Source: VRUE01 sp963728045 (lineage in GTDB: Bacteria; Actinomycetota; Thermoleophilia; Solirubrobacterales; 70-9). From it: a DNA stretch of 64,000 nucleotides. Within the stretch, counting starts at the first letter, position 1. Each line of letters begins with the position of its first letter. Both the position numbers and the translations under genes were made by a program. Where the stretch lies: contig CAVSIE010000002.1 of the NCBI GenBank assembly GCA_963728045.1, positions 1 through 64,000 on the forward strand. The letters run 5' to 3'. Below, one piece after another: positions 17,599 through 25,199 of this stretch. Below the pieces are notes generated by a model, which worked only from the letters and a program-made list of their open reading frames with translations, did no database searches and had not been told where the DNA came from.

Positions 17599-17943
17599 GT
17601 GAGAGGACCGATCAAGAAGATAGCCCCGATCCTCGCCGCGCTGGTGCTCGCCGGCGGCGTCGCCGGCGGCTGCGGCGACGACGACACGGTCGACAGCGTC
17701 AGGGACGAAGCGAACGAAGCGCTGGAGGACGGTCGCGAGAGGCTCAACGACGCGACCAAAGAAGGCGAAGAGGCCCTCGACGAAGCCAGGGACAAGGGCA
17801 ACGAAGCGATCGACAAAGCGCAGAAACAGCTCGAGGGCACGAAGGCCGGCAAAGAAGCCGAAAAGAAGCTCGAAGAAGCCGGAGACAAGGCGGACGAGGC
17901 GATCGAAGAAGCGGAGAAGGAACTGGACGGCTCCGGCTACTGA
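17599..17943 (+). CDS. Helical repeat lipoprotein (apolipoprotein-like)
   Basis: 114 residues. The N-terminus IKKIAPILAALVLAGGVAGG followed by CGDDD is a lipoprotein signal with the lipidated Cys at about residue 25. The rest is one long amphipathic helix built from degenerate 11-residue repeats of the type EANEALEDGRE, DATKEGEEALD, KGNEAIDKAQK. GTG 17,599 is chosen because GAAAGGAGC precedes it by a few bases. Glu codons are mainly GAA and Lys often AAA, unlike neighbours that use GAG/AAG, which may reflect high expression. The last 7 bases overlap the convergent tsaE. Confidence 0.75.
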   Translation: MRGPIKKIAPILAALVLAGGVAGGCGDDDTVDSVRDEANEALEDGRERLNDATKEGEEALDEARDKGNEAIDKAQKQLEGTKAGKEAEKKLEEAGDKADEAIEEAEKELDGSGY

Positions 17944-18371
17944 GGTGCGGCGCTACCGGGCTCAGCGAGCTCGATCCGGCGGCTGTCGCCGCCGGCGTGG
18001 TCGAGGCGGACCTCGAGGGCCGGGCGACCCAGCTCGGCCTCCGCCGCGGCCGGCCACTCGACGAAAGCAACCGCGTCGGGGGTGAGGTAGTCGTCCAGCA
18101 GCGCCGGATCCTCGCCCTCGACCCCCTCCAGGCGGTAGAGGTCGAGGTGGGAGACGGGGAGCCGCCCTCGGTAGCGCTGGCCGATCGTGAAGGTGGGCGA
18201 GGTGACCGGGTCCTCGACGCCGAGAGCACGGCAGGCGCCGCGGATCAGCGTCGTCTTCCCTGTCCCGACCTCGCCGCGGAGGACGACGACGTCGCCAGGG
18301 CCGAGCCGCTCGGCCAGCCGCGCCCCGAGCGCTTCGGTCTGCTCGGGGCCGTTGGTCGTGTATTTCTCCAC
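17937..18371 (-). CDS. tsaE: t6A37 ATPase subunit TsaE
   Basis: P-loop ATPase that drives the TsaBD cycle. VVLRGEVGTGKTTLIRGACR is the Walker A region, TSPTFTIGQRYRGRLPVSHL the switch/HxDLYRL motif (LDLYRLEGVE), and VAFVEWPA the Walker B-like segment with the catalytic Glu-Trp. 144 residues, typical. It follows the UDG gene by 8 bases, so the order on the minus strand is FmdB, UDG, tsaE. Confidence 0.93.
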   Translation of the reverse strand: MEKYTTNGPEQTEALGARLAERLGPGDVVVLRGEVGTGKTTLIRGACRALGVEDPVTSPTFTIGQRYRGRLPVSHLDLYRLEGVEGEDPALLDDYLTPDAVAFVEWPAAAEAELGRPALEVRLDHAGGDSRRIELAEPGSAAPQ

Positions 18372-18379
18372 CGTGTCGC

Positions 18380-19063
18380 TCAGCCGAACAGGTCCATCTG
18401 CTCGTCGGACGACTGCGGAGGCCCTGGCGCCGACGCCTCCTCTAGCTCCTCGTCCAGGGGCGCCGACGGAGCCGGGGACGGCCCGGCGAGCAGGTCCGGC
18501 AGCAAATCGAAGTCGCTGCGCAGCGTCTCCTTCACCGCCGGGGTGCGCAGCGCCGCCGCCGGGTGGAAGATCGGCAGCAGGAAGACGGTGCGCCCGCCCA
18601 GCTCGTGCACCTGCGGCGTCCCCCGCACCCTGGTGATCCCCGCCGGGTTACCGCTCAGCAGCTTGGTCGCGAAGTTGCCGAGCGTGCAGACGACCTTCGG
18701 CTCGATCAGCCGCACCTGCTCGAAGAGGTAGGGCCGGCAGGCCTCGATCTCTAGCGGCTGAGGATCCCGGTTGCCCGGCGGGCGGCTCTTCAGCACGTTG
18801 GCGATGAAGACGTCCTCGCGCGAGAGACCGATCCCTTCCAACATCTCGTTGAGCAGCTGCCCGGCCCGGCCGACGAAGGGCAGGCCCTGACGATCCTCTT
18901 CCGCCCCCGGCGCCTCGCCGACGAACATCAGGTCGGCGTCGGCGTCGCCGGCGCCGAAGACCACCTTGGCGCGGGTCTCGTGCAGGGGGCATTTGGCGCA
19001 GCCCTTGACCTCTTTGTAGAGGGCGACTAGCTGTTCACGACGTTCCTCGGCGCTCGCGCTCAT
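18380..19063 (-). CDS. Family 4 uracil-DNA glycosylase
   Basis: Removes uracil from DNA. Cys ligands for the [4Fe-4S] cluster are visible as KGCAKCPL near residue 22 and as IEACRPYLF and VVCTLGNF further on. MFVGEAPGAEEDRQGLPFVG, then RAGQLLNEML, is the family 4 active-site block, and LLPIFHPAAALR carries the second. 227 residues. The last residues, EQMDLFG, match the beta-clamp-binding consensus QLxLF closely, after a disordered Pro/Ser-rich linker. The start overlaps the FmdB-type gene by ATGA. Confidence 0.92.
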   Translation of the reverse strand: MSASAEERREQLVALYKEVKGCAKCPLHETRAKVVFGAGDADADLMFVGEAPGAEEDRQGLPFVGRAGQLLNEMLEGIGLSREDVFIANVLKSRPPGNRDPQPLEIEACRPYLFEQVRLIEPKVVCTLGNFATKLLSGNPAGITRVRGTPQVHELGGRTVFLLPIFHPAAALRTPAVKETLRSDFDLLPDLLAGPSPAPSAPLDEELEEASAPGPPQSSDEQMDLFG

Positions 19064-19344
19064 GCCCCTCCCCCACGCCGGCGTGGCGGCGGCGCCTCAC
19101 CCGCCGCACGCTTGCGCTTGGTCTCGGCGAGGCGCTCCTGGCGCGCGGCTTCGCCTTCCCGCCGCCGCGCTTCGCCGCTGCGCACCTTCGCGCCCCGCGG
19201 CTGACGGCTGGGCGGCGCAACGGACGAGAGAAGACGCCGCGTACGCGAGCCGCACCGGGGGCAGGCGGGAGCCTCCGCCGCCGCGCTCAGCAGCTCCTCG
19301 AAGCGGTTCGCGCACTCCTCGCACTCGAACTCGTAGACGGGCAT
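19060..19344 (-). CDS. FmdB-type zinc-ribbon protein
   Basis: 94 residues starting MPVYEFECEECANRFEELLS, with the second Cys pair in ACPRCGSRTRRLLSSV; the four Cys form a single zinc ribbon of the FmdB/CxxC regulatory family. The C-terminal half is Arg/Lys/Glu-rich and probably disordered. ATG 19,344 is preferred to the upstream ATG 19,353 because the family begins MPxYEF. Function is unknown; the gene is commonly small and operon-embedded. It overlaps the UDG start. Confidence 0.8.
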   Translation of the reverse strand: MPVYEFECEECANRFEELLSAAAEAPACPRCGSRTRRLLSSVAPPSRQPRGAKVRSGEARRREGEAARQERLAETKRKRAAGEAPPPRRRGGGA

Positions 19345-19401
19345 CGCCCGCATCGTAGATGCCCCTCCCGAGGTCTACGAGCTACTCGCTCGACGGAGCG
19401 G

Positions 19402-20310
19402 CTAAGACAGCGGCTCCCAGTCCCAGGCGCCCGGCGATGCGAGGCTCTCCTGGTCGAGGTAGCGCCTGAACTCGGCCAGCTCGGCCGGCTCGACGCTGTA
19501 GACGTGACCGGCTTCGGGGAAGTGGCGCGAGCGCACCTCCTCGACGTAGCGACGCACCCCACCGACCATCTCGCCGTGCACGTCGGCGTAGCGCTTGACG
19601 AATTTGGGCGTGCGGCCGGTGGTGATCCCGAGCAGGTCGTGGAAGACGAGCACCTGGCCCGCGGTCGACGGCCCCGCGCCGATCCCGATCACCGGCACCT
19701 CGAGTCGCTCGACGATCGCCCCGGTCACCGCCGCCGGCACCGCCTCGAAGACGATCGCGAAGCAGCCGACCGACTGCAGCGCCAGCGCGTCCTCGCACAG
19801 TTTGATCGCGGCCTCCGCGGTCTTGCCCTGAGTCCTGTAGCCGCCCAGCGCCGTGGCGCTCTGCGGGGTCAGCCCGACGTGCCCCATCACCGGGATCCCG
19901 GAGCGGACGATCGCCCGCGCGCGCTCGACCGACGTCCCCCCCGCCTCCAGCTTCACGACCTGGCAGCCGGTCTCCTTGACCAGGCGCTGGGCGTTCTGCA
20001 CGGCGAGCTCGTTGCTCGCCTCGTAGCTTCCCATCGGCATGTCGCCGACCATCAGCGGCGCCTCCAGCCCCCGCCGCACCGCCCGCCCCAGCATCACCAT
20101 CTCGTCCATCGAGACGGCCTCGGTGCCGGGATAGCCGAGCACCACCATCGCCGCCGTGTCGCCGACGAGGACGATGTCGGCTCCCGCCTCCTCGGCCACC
20201 CGAGCCGAGGGGTAGTCGTAGGCGGTCACCATCACGATCGGTTCTCCCGCCGCCTTCATCTCCGCCAGGCGGGGCAGGCTGACCGGCTTGCGCTCGGCGG
20301 CGGCGCTCAT
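19402..20310 (-). CDS. panB: 3-methyl-2-oxobutanoate hydroxymethyltransferase
   Basis: First enzyme of pantothenate synthesis: converts alpha-ketoisovalerate and methylene-THF to ketopantoate. MVTAYDYPSARVAEEAGADI and LVGDTAAMVVLGY (metal Asp), MPMGSYEAS, and GHVGLTPQSATALGGYRTQG are conserved. The catalytic Glu lies in IVFEAVPAAV, and IGIGAGPSTAGQVLVFHDLL is the C-terminal barrel. 302 residues, with a short extra C-terminal tail. ATG overlaps the panD stop, so panC-panD-panB form one minus-strand unit. Confidence 0.95.
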   Translation of the reverse strand: MSAAAERKPVSLPRLAEMKAAGEPIVMVTAYDYPSARVAEEAGADIVLVGDTAAMVVLGYPGTEAVSMDEMVMLGRAVRRGLEAPLMVGDMPMGSYEASNELAVQNAQRLVKETGCQVVKLEAGGTSVERARAIVRSGIPVMGHVGLTPQSATALGGYRTQGKTAEAAIKLCEDALALQSVGCFAIVFEAVPAAVTGAIVERLEVPVIGIGAGPSTAGQVLVFHDLLGITTGRTPKFVKRYADVHGEMVGGVRRYVEEVRSRHFPEAGHVYSVEPAELAEFRRYLDQESLASPGAWDWEPLS

Positions 20311-20687
20311 GAGAGCAGCACCTCGGGTTTGCTGTCGACGCCGATGATCGCGTTCTCGTCGTCGACGTGGACGACGACCGGGGAGTAGGCCTCGAGGTCG
20401 CTCTCGTCGTAGGCGCCGAAGGAGGCGACGATGATCTTGTGACCGGGCTGGGTCAGGTGGGCGGCGGCCCCGTTGACCTGCATCGTGCCGGAGCCGGGCT
20501 CGCCGTCGATCACGTAGGTGACGAAGCGGGCGCCGTTGTCGATGTCCCAGACGTGGACCTGCTCATTGGTGATCAGGTCCGCGCTGGCCATCAGCTCGGT
20601 GTCGACGGTGATGCTGCCGATGTAGTCGACATCGCAATCGGTCACCGTCGCCCGGTGGATCTTGGACTTGAGCATCTGCCTCTGCAT
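20307..20687 (-). CDS. panD: Aspartate 1-decarboxylase proenzyme
   Basis: Pyruvoyl enzyme that makes beta-alanine from aspartate. MLKSKIHRATVTDCDVDYIG followed by SITVD contains the self-cleavage site Gly-Ser with the Ser becoming pyruvoyl. VHVWDIDNGARFVTYVIDGE and GAAAHLTQPGHKIIVASFGA are conserved. 126 residues. It lies between panC (18 bases upstream) and panB (overlapping). Confidence 0.96.
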   Translation of the reverse strand: MQRQMLKSKIHRATVTDCDVDYIGSITVDTELMASADLITNEQVHVWDIDNGARFVTYVIDGEPGSGTMQVNGAAAHLTQPGHKIIVASFGAYDESDLEAYSPVVVHVDDENAIIGVDSKPEVLLS

Positions 20688-20704
20688 TGCGCCTCCGTGT
20701 CAGC

Positions 20705-21628
20705 TCATCGAGGTTCTTTTGCGGGGGTTGCGGGTCGGATCAAGACGTTGTCGATCAGGCGGGCAGCGCCAACCTGGGCCGCGACGGCGACCAGCACCGG
20801 ACGGCCGTTCAGCTCGGCGACCGGGGTCATCTCGTCGGGGTCGCGCGCCTCCAGGTACTCGGGCTCGATGCCGGCATCGGCCAGCTCGCGCCGGGCCGCG
20901 TCGAGGCCGGCCGCGAGCGAGTCGGCTTGAGTCGCCTGCTCGGCGGCGCGCAGAGCTCGTGAGAGGGCCGTCGCCTGCTTGCGCTCCTCCTCGCTGAGGT
21001 ACGCGTTGCGGGAGCTCATCGCCAGGCCGTCGTCCTCGCGCACCGTCGGCAACACCTCGACCCTGACCGGGAAGTCGAGGTCGCGGGCCATGCGCCGGAT
21101 CGCCGCCGCCTGCTGGGCGTCCTTCTGGCCGAAGTAGGCGACATCGGGCTGGACCGTGTTGAAGAGCTTGGCGACGACAGTGGTGACACCGCGGAAGTGC
21201 TCTGGGCCGCGCCGGTCGGGATCGCCGCAGAGCACCTCGGTCAGGTTCTTGACCTCGACATGGGTCGCGAAGCCCTCCGGGTAGACCTCCTCGACCGCTG
21301 GCGCGTAGACGATGTCGGCGCCGGCCTCGGCGGCCAGCTCGAGGTCGCGCTCCTCGTCGCGCGGGTAGCGCTCGAGGTCCTCGCCCGGCCGGAACTGCGC
21401 CGGGTTGACGAAGAGGCTCATGACCACGACGTCGCAGTGGGAGGCCGCGGCGCGCAGCAGCGAGAGGTGTCCCTCATGCAGGTAGCCCATCGTCGGCGCC
21501 AGCCCGATCGAGTAGCCGGTGCGGCGCGGCCAGATCAGCGCGTCGCGCAGCTCCTGCTTGGCGCGGACGAGCTTGACACGGCTCTTGGCGTGCGAGGGAT
21601 TGGTCAGTGCGAGGTCCATGGGGTCCAT
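20705..21628 (-). CDS. panC: Pantothenate synthetase
   Basis: Condenses pantoate and beta-alanine using ATP. SIGLAPTMGYLHEGHLSLLR carries the HIGH-type nucleotide motif (HEGH), VVMSLFVNPAQFRPGEDLER the pantoate site, FGQKDAQQ and PTVREDDGLAMSSRNAYLS the second nucleotide loop. 307 residues. Start at 21,628 or the internal ATG at 21,619; both precede the conserved domain. It is the first gene of panC-panD-panB and lies 27 bases from the acetyltransferase upstream. Confidence 0.95.
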   Translation of the reverse strand: MDPMDLALTNPSHAKSRVKLVRAKQELRDALIWPRRTGYSIGLAPTMGYLHEGHLSLLRAAASHCDVVVMSLFVNPAQFRPGEDLERYPRDEERDLELAAEAGADIVYAPAVEEVYPEGFATHVEVKNLTEVLCGDPDRRGPEHFRGVTTVVAKLFNTVQPDVAYFGQKDAQQAAAIRRMARDLDFPVRVEVLPTVREDDGLAMSSRNAYLSEEERKQATALSRALRAAEQATQADSLAAGLDAARRELADAGIEPEYLEARDPDEMTPVAELNGRPVLVAVAAQVGAARLIDNVLIRPATPAKEPR

Positions 21629-21655
21629 GCCCTAGGGGTCACGGCCGTGGGCGGA

Positions 21656-22225
21656 TTATAGAGGGCGGGCGGGAGCGCCAGCGGCAATCGTGCCCGGCGG
21701 GAGATCCTGGGTGACGACGGAGTTGGCGCCGACGACGCAGCGGTCGCCGATCGTGACCCCGCTGGTCACCACGACGTTGACGCCGAACCAGCAGTTTGAG
21801 CCGATCTTGACCGGCCCCTTCGCGGTGAAGCCCTGCTGGGTGATCGGAATCCCGGGGTCGTCGAAGCGGTGGGCCGAGTCGCCGACGAAGCAGCCGTTGG
21901 CGAACATCGTGTGGTCGCCGATCTCGATCCGCTCGAGGGCGGCGAGCATCGTGTTGCGGTTGAGGAAGCAATCGGCGCCGATCTCGATCTCGGCCTCGGG
22001 CGCCAGGGTCAGCCAGCAGCCGGGCTCCAGCAGCGTGCCTTCGCCGATCCGCAGGCGGCCCTCGTCGAGGGCCTCGAGCAGCTCGCCCTCGAAGGGCTGG
22101 CGGACGTAGAAGCCGCCGCGGGCAGCGTGGCGCGCCAGCCGCCAGCGGCGTAGCAGCCGCCGGTTGCGCTCGTACCAGCGCCGCTTCGCCCACCACACGC
22201 GCCAACCCGTCTGCTCGCCGGCCAC
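21656..22225 (-). CDS. Hexapeptide-repeat (left-handed beta-helix) acyltransferase
   Basis: 189 residues from GTG 22,225. The repeats LRIGEGTLLEPGCWLTLAPE, IEIGADCFLNRNTMLAALER, IEIGDHTMFANGCFVG and VKIGSNCWFGVNVVVTSGVT follow the hexapeptide rule of the maltose/serine O-acetyltransferase-like family, and the protein ends in VVTQDLPPGTIAAGAPARPL. An Arg/Trp-rich N-terminal helix (WAKRRWYERNRRLLRRWRLA) is unusual and may bind a membrane or an acidic partner. Acceptor unknown; a sugar in a surface polymer is likely. It is divergent from the ROK kinase, with 40 bases between. Confidence 0.8.
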   Translation of the reverse strand: MAGEQTGWRVWWAKRRWYERNRRLLRRWRLARHAARGGFYVRQPFEGELLEALDEGRLRIGEGTLLEPGCWLTLAPEAEIEIGADCFLNRNTMLAALERIEIGDHTMFANGCFVGDSAHRFDDPGIPITQQGFTAKGPVKIGSNCWFGVNVVVTSGVTIGDRCVVGANSVVTQDLPPGTIAAGAPARPL

Positions 22226-22265
22226 GCTTCTAGCTTTCCAGAGGCGGCGCGGATAGGGTCGCCTC

Positions 22266-23237
22266 GTGATCTCGAAGAAGGCGAAGCCACGCGGCGGCAT
22301 CGACCTCGGCGGCACGAAGATCCAGGCGGCGATCGTCGACGGTGGCGGCGAGGTGCTGGGCGAGGCGCGACGCCCGACGCCGACCAGCGGCGACCCGCAG
22401 AGCGTGGCCCAGCAGATGGCGGCTGCCCTGCGCGAGGCGGCCGAGGACGCGGGGGTCGAGACGAGCTCGCTGGAGGGAGTCGGAGTCGGCTCCCCCGGCG
22501 ACGCGGACGAGCGCACCGGCGCCGTCTCCGCCGCGCGCAACCTGCCCGACTGGGAGGGCAGCTTCCCGCTCGCCGAAACGCTGAAGGAGGCGCTGGGGAC
22601 CGAGGTGCGGGTCGGCAATGACGTCCAGGTCGCGGTCGAAGGCGAGTACCACCTCGGCGCCGGCAGCCCCTACAGCTCGGTGCTCGGCGTCTGGTGGGGC
22701 ACCGGGGTCGGCGGCGGCCTGATCCTCGACGGCAAGCCCTGGCTGGGACGCGGCGCGGCCGGCGAGATCGGCCACATGGTGGTCAAGCGCGGCGGCGCCA
22801 AGTGCCCTTGCGGCCGCAAGGGCTGCATGGAGGCCTACGCCGGGCGCGCGGCGATGGAAGCCGAGGCGCGGCGCCAGCACAAGGAGGGAGTCAAGACCGA
22901 CCTCTTCAAGCTGATGCACAAGCACGAGCGCGAGCGCCTGACCAGCGGCATCTGGGAGCGGGCGCTGGACCACGGCGACCTCCTCGCCACCAGCCTGATC
23001 GAGCGGGCGATCGAGATGCTCGGCACCGGCGTCGCCTCCGCCGTCAACCTGATCGACCCTGAAGCGGTGGTGATCGGCGGCGGCCTCGGCGAGCGGTTCG
23101 GCCAGCGCTACATGGACGCCCTCAGCAAGGAGATGGGCAAGCACCTCTTCGTCGACGAACGACCGCCGGCGCTGAAAGTCGCCGCGCTAGGCGACCTCGG
23201 CGGCGCCGTCGGCGCCTCGCTGCTGTTCGCCCGCTGA
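22266..23237 (+). CDS. ROK-family sugar kinase
   Basis: Probable glucokinase-type hexose kinase. GGIDLGGTKIQAAIVDGGG is the ATP phosphate loop, VGNDVQVAVEGEYHLGAG contains the catalytic Asp, GVWWGTGVGGGLILDGKPW and EIGHMVVKRGG lead into the zinc motif CPCGRKGCMEAYA of the ROK family. 323 residues and no N-terminal winged helix, so it is an enzyme rather than a ROK repressor. It converges on a sugar ABC transporter 8 bases beyond its stop, which suggests it phosphorylates the imported sugar. Confidence 0.88.
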   Translation: MISKKAKPRGGIDLGGTKIQAAIVDGGGEVLGEARRPTPTSGDPQSVAQQMAAALREAAEDAGVETSSLEGVGVGSPGDADERTGAVSAARNLPDWEGSFPLAETLKEALGTEVRVGNDVQVAVEGEYHLGAGSPYSSVLGVWWGTGVGGGLILDGKPWLGRGAAGEIGHMVVKRGGAKCPCGRKGCMEAYAGRAAMEAEARRQHKEGVKTDLFKLMHKHERERLTSGIWERALDHGDLLATSLIERAIEMLGTGVASAVNLIDPEAVVIGGGLGERFGQRYMDALSKEMGKHLFVDERPPALKVAALGDLGGAVGASLLFAR

Positions 23238-23244
23238 GCGCGGC

Positions 23245-24411
23245 TCAGATTCGGCCGGCGGCCTGGCGCTGCTGGCGAGCTATCGCGTCGACGATCACAG
23301 CGAGCAGCAGGACGCCGCCGGTGACCATGAACTTGACCGCAGAGGAGAGCGCGAGCAGGTCCATGCCGTTGGAGATCGAGCCGATCACGAGGGCGCCGAG
23401 CAGGGCGGTCCAGACGGCGCCGCGACCGCCGAAGAGACTGGTGCCGGCGATCACCGGCCCAGCGATCGCCAGCAGCAGCAGTTCGCTGCCGCCGGAGTTC
23501 TGGTTGACCGCGAGCAGCCGGGAGGCGGCGAGGATGCCGCCGATCGCTGCCATCGAGCCGCCGATCGCGAACACCGCGACCCGGACGCGATCGATCCCGA
23601 TGCCGGCGCGCCGCGCCGCCTCGATGTTGCCGCCGACGGCGTAGACGTGGCGGCCGAACCGGGTGCGCTTGGCGACGTATTCCATGCCGACGATGAAGAC
23701 GAGCAGGATCAGTAGCGCGAGTGGCAGGCCGCGGTCTGAGTTGAGGATCGCCACGGCGACGATCGCCACGGCTGCGACCAGGGCCACCCGCACTATCTGC
23801 CCGGTCAGGCCCTCTCCGGCGAGGCCGGTGGCGACACGGCGACGGTGGCCGATCAGTACTACCCCGGCGTAGAGGGCGATCACCAGCGCGGCGACGACCC
23901 AGCCCACCGTGTCGGAGTAGAAGGTGTTGGCGAGGCCGGTGATCTTCGGATCGGTGATGTTGATCGACCCGGTCGAGCCGAGCACTTGGAGCAGAGCCCC
24001 TTGCCAGGCGAGCAGGCCGGCCAGGGTGACGACGAAGGAGGGCACGCCGAAGCGGCTGAAGAGAAAGCCCTGCAGCAGACCGATCGCCATCCCCGTCGCC
24101 ACCCCAGCGGCGATCGCGAGGTAGGGGTTCCAGCCGTGCTTGACGTTGAGCACCGCCACCACCGCGGCGGCCAGGCCGCTGACCGCGCCGACCGAGAGGT
24201 CGATCTCACCCAGCAGCAGGACGAAGACGACGCCGATCGAGATCAGGCCCACCGCGGTGATCTGCAGCATCAGGTTGGTGAGGTTCTCGGCCGAGAGGAA
24301 GCGATCGTTCTGGGTCTGGAAGATGATCCAGATCACCGCCAGGCCGAGAACTACGCGCAGCGAAGCGAGGTCGCCTTGGATGAAGCGCCTCAGGGTCTCG
24401 CCGCGGCTCAT
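23245..24411 (-). CDS. Sugar ABC transporter permease (ribose/xylose type)
   Basis: 388-residue polytopic membrane protein of the BPD_transp_2 family (RbsC/XylH). Hydrophobic segments start at LRVVLGLAVIWIIF; LLLGEIDLSVGAVSGLAAAV is the highly conserved loop after TM3, and AARRAGIGIDRVRV is the ATPase-contact motif. The long internal segment before GMEYVAKRTRFGRHVYAVGG is typical of the XylH type. It overlaps the ATPase gene stop by 4 bases; the order of transcription is binding protein, ATPase, permease. Confidence 0.9.
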   Translation of the reverse strand: MSRGETLRRFIQGDLASLRVVLGLAVIWIIFQTQNDRFLSAENLTNLMLQITAVGLISIGVVFVLLLGEIDLSVGAVSGLAAAVVAVLNVKHGWNPYLAIAAGVATGMAIGLLQGFLFSRFGVPSFVVTLAGLLAWQGALLQVLGSTGSINITDPKITGLANTFYSDTVGWVVAALVIALYAGVVLIGHRRRVATGLAGEGLTGQIVRVALVAAVAIVAVAILNSDRGLPLALLILLVFIVGMEYVAKRTRFGRHVYAVGGNIEAARRAGIGIDRVRVAVFAIGGSMAAIGGILAASRLLAVNQNSGGSELLLLAIAGPVIAGTSLFGGRGAVWTALLGALVIGSISNGMDLLALSSAVKFMVTGGVLLLAVIVDAIARQQRQAAGRI

Positions 24412-25187
24412 CGGCCCTTTTGCTCGTCGTTCCGTTCGTCGGCGCCGGTGATCGCTGAGACGACGTGCTCCTCGGTGGTCGATTCGGCGTCAAAGCTGCC
24501 GGTGGCGCGGCCGAGGCGGAGGACGACGATGCGATCCGCCACCTCGAACACGTCGACGAGGTTGTGGCTGATCATGACCACGCCCAGACCGCGCTCGCGC
24601 AGGCGGCGAATCAGGTCCAGCACCTGGGCGGTCTGCGCTACCCCGAGCGCCGCGGTCGGCTCGTCGAGCAAGACCACACGCGGCTCGCCGAGCAGCGAGC
24701 GCGCCACGGCGACCTGCTGGCGCTGGCCGCCGGAGAGCGTCCCCACCTCGCTGCGCAGGCTGGGGATCGTCACCGCCAGGCCGGAGAGCAGCTCCTCGGT
24801 CCGATGCTCCATCTTTGCCTCGTCGAGCTGCCGCGAGACCTCGCCTGGGCCTGGGGAGATCTCCTCACGGCCGAGGAAGAGGTTGGCGACGACATCGAGG
24901 TTGTCGCAGAGGGCGAGGTCCTGGTAGACGGTGGCGATGCCAAGGGCAGTCGCGTCCTGCGGGCGGGAGATCGAGACCCGCTCGCCAGCGAAGCGAATGC
25001 CGCCATCGTCGGGCGAGTAGATCCCCGCGACGGTCTTAACCAGGGTCGACTTGCCGGCCCCGTTGTCGCCGACCAGACCGACTACCTCACCCGAGTGGAC
25101 TTCGAAGTCGACCCGGTCCAAAGCTTGGACCGGGCCGAACCTCTTGCTGACCCCGTCAACCTCGAGCAACGGGGCGTCAGCGCTCAT
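24408..25187 (-). CDS. Sugar ABC transporter ATP-binding protein, single domain
   Basis: 259 residues. VVGLVGDNGAGKSTLVKTVA is Walker A, GTLSGGQRQQVAVARSLL the ABC signature, VVLLDEPTAALG Walker B and VVMISHNLVDVFEVADRIVV the switch. Most ribose-type importers use a tandem ATPase of about 500 residues; this is a single-domain form that would act as a homodimer, as in the FrcA/XylG-like short group. Located between the binding protein (12 bases upstream) and the permease. Confidence 0.9.
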   Translation of the reverse strand: MSADAPLLEVDGVSKRFGPVQALDRVDFEVHSGEVVGLVGDNGAGKSTLVKTVAGIYSPDDGGIRFAGERVSISRPQDATALGIATVYQDLALCDNLDVVANLFLGREEISPGPGEVSRQLDEAKMEHRTEELLSGLAVTIPSLRSEVGTLSGGQRQQVAVARSLLGEPRVVLLDEPTAALGVAQTAQVLDLIRRLRERGLGVVMISHNLVDVFEVADRIVVLRLGRATGSFDAESTTEEHVVSAITGADERNDEQKGR

Positions 25188-25199
25188 CGCACGCTCCGT

